Assembly (NCBI GenBank): GCA_934317005.1
Contig: CAKREB010000001.1
Span: forward strand, 186,001-250,000
Direction of reading: 5' to 3'
DNA length: 64,000 bases
Source of the DNA: an uncultured Lachnospiraceae bacterium
Lineage (GTDB): Bacteria; Bacillota; Clostridia; Lachnospirales; Lachnospiraceae
This document shows, piece by piece, positions 61,143-64,000 of this stretch. The translations under genes and the position numbers were made by a program. The notes below the pieces were generated by a model that was not told where the DNA came from, did no database searches, and saw nothing but the letters and a program-made list of their open reading frames with translations. Numbering within the stretch: the stretch's first letter is position 1; each line of letters opens with the position of its first letter.

Positions 61143-62107
61143 TGCAAAACGGAGCATATCATGTATCATTAAAGGATTTAATTGAGAATTTTCAGTTGGA
61201 AAACTGTACACCGGAGGTTGATGTAGAAAGTATTCAGATCACACAGACAGAGGTGAATCGTCCGGCGCTGCAGCTTGCCGGTTATTTTGACTATTTTGAT
61301 TCCGGACGTATCCAGATCATTGGACATGTGGAGCATGCGTATATGCAGCAGAAGGGAATCGAGTATAGTGTTACGATGATGGAACGTATCATGGCAGGAA
61401 GCGAGGAAACACCAAAGCCGCCATGTATTATTTTCTGCCGTGAGATCTGGGTAGAGGATGCGTTGATCGAACTGGCAAATAAATATCATGTGCCGGTTTT
61501 AAGAAGTAAAAAAGCAACCTCTCCGTTTATGGCAGAGCTGATCCGCTGGCTCAATGCAGAGTTGGCACCAAGATGTTCCGTACACGGTGTGCTGGTTGAC
61601 ATCTATGGTGAAGGTGTTCTGATCATGGGTGAGAGCGGAATCGGTAAATCCGAGGTCGCTTTGGAGTTAATTCATCGTGGACATCGTCTGGTATCGGATG
61701 ATGTGGTTGAGATTAAGAAGGTAAGTGATGCCTCTTTGATCGGAACAGCACCGGATATCACAAGACATTTTATTGAACTGCGTGGTATTGGCATTATTGA
61801 TGCGAAGGCATTGTTTGGTGTTGAAAGCGTGAAAAATGAGCAGGAGATCGATCTGGTCATCAAGCTGGAGGAATTTAACAAGGAGCAGGAATACGATCGA
61901 CTGGGACTGGAAGAGGAGCATATTGAGTTCTTAGGAAATAAGGTCGTATGTCATGCAATTCCAATCCGTCCGGGACGAAACCTTGCTGTTATCTGTGAAT
62001 CTGCTGCAGTCAACCACAGACAGAAAAAGATGGGATACAATGCAGCGTTAGAGTTATACAATCGTGTGACGAGTAATCTTGCAGATAAGAGAAATAATAA
62101 CAAATAA
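61142..62107 (+). CDS. hprK: HPr kinase/phosphorylase
   Basis: This is a 321-residue sensor of carbon catabolite control in Firmicutes. It phosphorylates HPr on serine when sugars are plentiful and removes the phosphate when they are not. The P-loop GESGIGKS is near residue 162 and the HPrK signature LRGIGIIDAKALFGV near 215. The C-terminal AIPIRPGRNLAVICESAAVN fits the capping helix. The start at 61142 overlaps the uvrC stop (TGATG) with AAGGAGGG upstream, so it is translationally coupled. Confidence 0.96.
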   Translation: MQNGAYHVSLKDLIENFQLENCTPEVDVESIQITQTEVNRPALQLAGYFDYFDSGRIQIIGHVEHAYMQQKGIEYSVTMMERIMAGSEETPKPPCIIFCREIWVEDALIELANKYHVPVLRSKKATSPFMAELIRWLNAELAPRCSVHGVLVDIYGEGVLIMGESGIGKSEVALELIHRGHRLVSDDVVEIKKVSDASLIGTAPDITRHFIELRGIGIIDAKALFGVESVKNEQEIDLVIKLEEFNKEQEYDRLGLEEEHIEFLGNKVVCHAIPIRPGRNLAVICESAAVNHRQKKMGYNAALELYNRVTSNLADKRNNNK

Positions 62108-62161
62108 TAAATCTATAAGACAAGGCAGGAGCCGTGACAGAATAGAGAAGGAGACGGAGAT

Positions 62162-63301
62162 ATGTTATTTGTGAGGTCAGAGGAACTAAAGACAGGGATG
62201 CGTCTGGCAAAGCCAATTTATAATAAAAATGGTGTGATGCTGTATGAGAGAAATTCAAAGTTGACCAATCAGGGTATTGTCAGCATTCAAAACTTTGGAT
62301 TGATCGGTGTATATATTCTGGAGCCGGCAGAGCCGGTTCCGCCGATGAGTAAAGACGATATAGAGTTTGAGCGTTTTCAGACAATGTCTGTCTTTACGAT
62401 TAAGGAGATTTTAGATGTTGTGTCAAAGCAGGAAGAACCAAAGGGCTTGTATGCTTTTGCCAATCAGGTGATCAAAAAGTATGGGGCGCTGCATCATAAG
62501 ATCAACTTTGTACAGAATCTTCGAAGTGCCGAGGATTCTGTGTATAAGCATGCCTTAAACACAGCTATTTTGTGTGCCATGATGTCATACCGCATGAAGT
62601 TAGAGTTTAAGAAGCAGTTGGAGGTAGTAGTAGCAGCCATTTTATATGATGTGGGCAGTCTTTTGGTGCCGGTATCCATGCGCAGGGAAAATGTGGATGA
62701 TATGAGCGAGGAAGATAAGAGTAAGCTCTACACATATCATTATGCAGGGTATCAGCTTCTGAATAAAGCCTATGACTTAGATCCGGGCGCACGCAGAACG
62801 GCAGTGCTTGCCTGTCGTGAGTTATATCAGCTTCATGGGGAAGAGGAAAAGACAGTACCTGAGATTGATGAAGTAGATATTTTAAAAACAGCCGCTGTCT
62901 TTGATCAGATGACAGCTATGAAGTATGGGGAAGAGCCGCTTTCAGAGATTACGGCACTTCGTCATCTGCAGCAGGAGGAGAATGGATATCGCAAGGACGT
63001 GGTTCAGGCATTGGTTGACAGCATTAATATTTTGCAGCCGGGTGTCTGCGTAGAGTTAAGCAATGGCGACAGAGGTCTGGTTATTGCAGAAGGTCCGGTC
63101 AATGTACTGGAGCCGTTCGTGCTGTCATTCCGTGACAATCAGGTGTTAAATCTTTCTGATCCGCATATCGCCAGAGAAGTGCAGATAGTGGATATTATGA
63201 AGACGATGGATAACCGTCATGTGGTTGACAAAGATATGTTACAAAATTATCTTGGACAGAAGGTACATATGGGAGAAGGACTCAGGAAGCATCATTATTG
63301 A
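62162..63301 (+). CDS. Degenerate HD-GYP-type protein
   Basis: This is a 379-residue soluble protein. Its N-terminus (MLFVRSEELKTGMRLAKPIY, GVMLYERNSKLTNQGI) is the domain that precedes many HD-GYP phosphodiesterases and resembles the gene at 1-310. The following helical domain keeps the fold (VYKHALNTAILCAMMSYRM) but has YDVG where HDIG is required, and no proper GYP motif, so it should not hydrolyse c-di-GMP. It may bind c-di-GMP or a protein as a sensor. GAAGGAGACGGAG precedes the ATG. It lies between hprK and pth on the same strand. Confidence 0.8.
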   Translation: MLFVRSEELKTGMRLAKPIYNKNGVMLYERNSKLTNQGIVSIQNFGLIGVYILEPAEPVPPMSKDDIEFERFQTMSVFTIKEILDVVSKQEEPKGLYAFANQVIKKYGALHHKINFVQNLRSAEDSVYKHALNTAILCAMMSYRMKLEFKKQLEVVVAAILYDVGSLLVPVSMRRENVDDMSEEDKSKLYTYHYAGYQLLNKAYDLDPGARRTAVLACRELYQLHGEEEKTVPEIDEVDILKTAAVFDQMTAMKYGEEPLSEITALRHLQQEENGYRKDVVQALVDSINILQPGVCVELSNGDRGLVIAEGPVNVLEPFVLSFRDNQVLNLSDPHIAREVQIVDIMKTMDNRHVVDKDMLQNYLGQKVHMGEGLRKHHY

Positions 63302-63389
63302 TTCAAGGGATGATGAGTACCTTTGCCTGATGCCGTCTTTGAGGGCAATACGATTTGTGCTGTCGAAGGACAGCGGAATGGAGCGTTAT

Positions 63390-63950
63390 ATGTATATAAT
63401 CGTTGGTTTGGGAAATCCGGAACAGAAATATGCCGGAACCAGACATAATATTGGCTTTTCTGCCATCACAGCATTGGCAGATGCCAATCATATTTCAGTA
63501 GATACTAAAAAACACAAGGCGATGATCGGAAAAGGTGTGATCGCAGGGCAGAAGGTAATCTTAGCCGAGCCGCTTACTTATATGAATCTTAGCGGAGAGA
63601 GTGTCCGGGAGCTGGTAGACTATTATAAGATCGATCCGGCGCAGGAGCTTATCGTTATCTATGATGATATTAACCTTGCACCGGGAAAGCTGCGCATTCG
63701 TGCCAAAGGAAGCGCAGGCGGTCATAATGGAATCAAAAATATCATTGCACATTTGGGCAGTCAGGAATTTGCAAGAATACGGATCGGTGTCGGGGAAAAG
63801 CCAGCCGGCTGGGATCTGGCAGACTACGTTCTTGGCAGATTTCCAAAGGAAGAGGAACCGGTGATCCGCGAGGCGTTAGAAAAGACGACCGAGGCATGTG
63901 AAGTGATCATGACGCAGGATATCAATGCTGCGATGAATCGCTTTAATTAG
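63390..63950 (+). CDS. pth: Peptidyl-tRNA hydrolase
   Basis: This is a 186-residue essential enzyme that frees tRNA from stalled peptidyl-tRNA. It shows MYIIVGLGNPEQKYAGTRHN with the catalytic histidine, PLTYMNLSGESV near 68, DDINLAPGKLRIRAKGSAGG near 95, and GHNGIKNII with the second histidine. The start at 63390 is preferred since TGGAG lies six bases before it and homologues begin there; an ATG at 63378 (AAGGA seven bases upstream) is an alternative adding four residues. It follows the degenerate HD-GYP gene by about 90 bases. Confidence 0.95.
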   Translation: MYIIVGLGNPEQKYAGTRHNIGFSAITALADANHISVDTKKHKAMIGKGVIAGQKVILAEPLTYMNLSGESVRELVDYYKIDPAQELIVIYDDINLAPGKLRIRAKGSAGGHNGIKNIIAHLGSQEFARIRIGVGEKPAGWDLADYVLGRFPKEEEPVIREALEKTTEACEVIMTQDINAAMNRFN

Positions 63951-63994
63951 TATTGACCAAAAGGTTGAGGGAGAGAAAGAAAAGGATATAAAAA

Positions 63995-64000
63995 ATGGAA
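63995..64000 (+). CDS. Start of the next gene (window edge)
   Basis: An ATG at 63995 follows AAAGGATATAAAAA, which looks like a ribosome site. Only two codons (Met-Glu) are visible. In many Clostridia mfd follows pth, so a transcription-repair coupling factor is plausible but cannot be shown here. Confidence 0.35.

Noticed and set aside
1..64000. CRISPR arrays, rRNA operons, prophage or plasmid origins
   Set aside because: No regularly spaced repeats, rRNA sequence, phage structural genes or replication genes were seen.

Overview
The window looks like a chromosomal segment of a low-to-mid GC, motile, Gram-positive Clostridia, most likely a Lachnospiraceae gut commensal. The signs are AGGAGG-type ribosome sites, a T-box in front of methionyl-tRNA synthetase, a GerA/SpoVAF germination protein, HPr kinase next to uvrC and pth, a flagellin, phosphoketolase, and many membrane exporters. 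No species is claimed.

Layout. 1-4.1 kb: c-di-GMP type genes (an HD-GYP-like gene cut by the window edge and a membrane GGDEF cyclase) around a DJ-1 protein, tRNA-Pro and the remnant of a GH2 beta-mannosidase. 4.2-9.4 kb: phosphoketolase, a secreted Fn3 protein and a LysR regulator. 9.8-17.2 kb is an AT-rich accessory stretch: a YhcG nuclease, a MATE exporter behind an attenuator-like leader, an XRE regulator divergent from a very large flagellin, a Sel1-repeat protein, a candidate structured RNA and a broken HEPN gene. 17.3-22.4 kb: an rRNA methyltransferase, a roughly 650-bp imperfect palindrome, a MATE/MarR pair in which the MarR gene has a nonsense codon, and a MerR regulator whose 19-bp-spacer promoter points into a structured non-coding RNA. 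22.1-40.1 kb: T-box/metG, a probable sigma-28-driven coiled-coil gene, a nuclease-like unknown, a germination protein, an ion antiporter, tatD-rsmA-aminopeptidase P, PAP2, AraC and a heterodimeric ABC exporter. 40.3-47.6 kb: a thioesterase followed by a surface O-acetylation cluster (DUF4358, DHHW, MBOAT, DHHW) and an oxidoreductase. 47.8-52.0 kb: an FtsH protease fused to a HAD phosphatase, a Fic protein and a PHP phosphatase. 52.2-59.3 kb: two nearly identical IS110-type copies in direct orientation, bracketing a RelE/ParE toxin-antitoxin pair and a two-gene ABC exporter. 59.3-64 kb: uvrC, hprK, a degenerate HD-GYP protein and pth.

Themes. Motility and c-di-GMP genes are scattered, but three of them (GGDEF, flagellin, coiled-coil) have upstream matches of differing quality to the sigma-28 consensus. 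Several regulators sit beside exporters. Mobile DNA has reshaped at least two places: the HEPN/flagellin stretch, and the uvrC promoter region, where an IS110 copy now separates uvrC from its old upstream DNA. The most unusual items are the giant palindrome with related fragments elsewhere, the FtsH-HAD fusion, the MerR-type promoter driving a non-coding RNA, and the paired truncated IS110 elements. All product names come from reading the sequence by eye; no database was searched.
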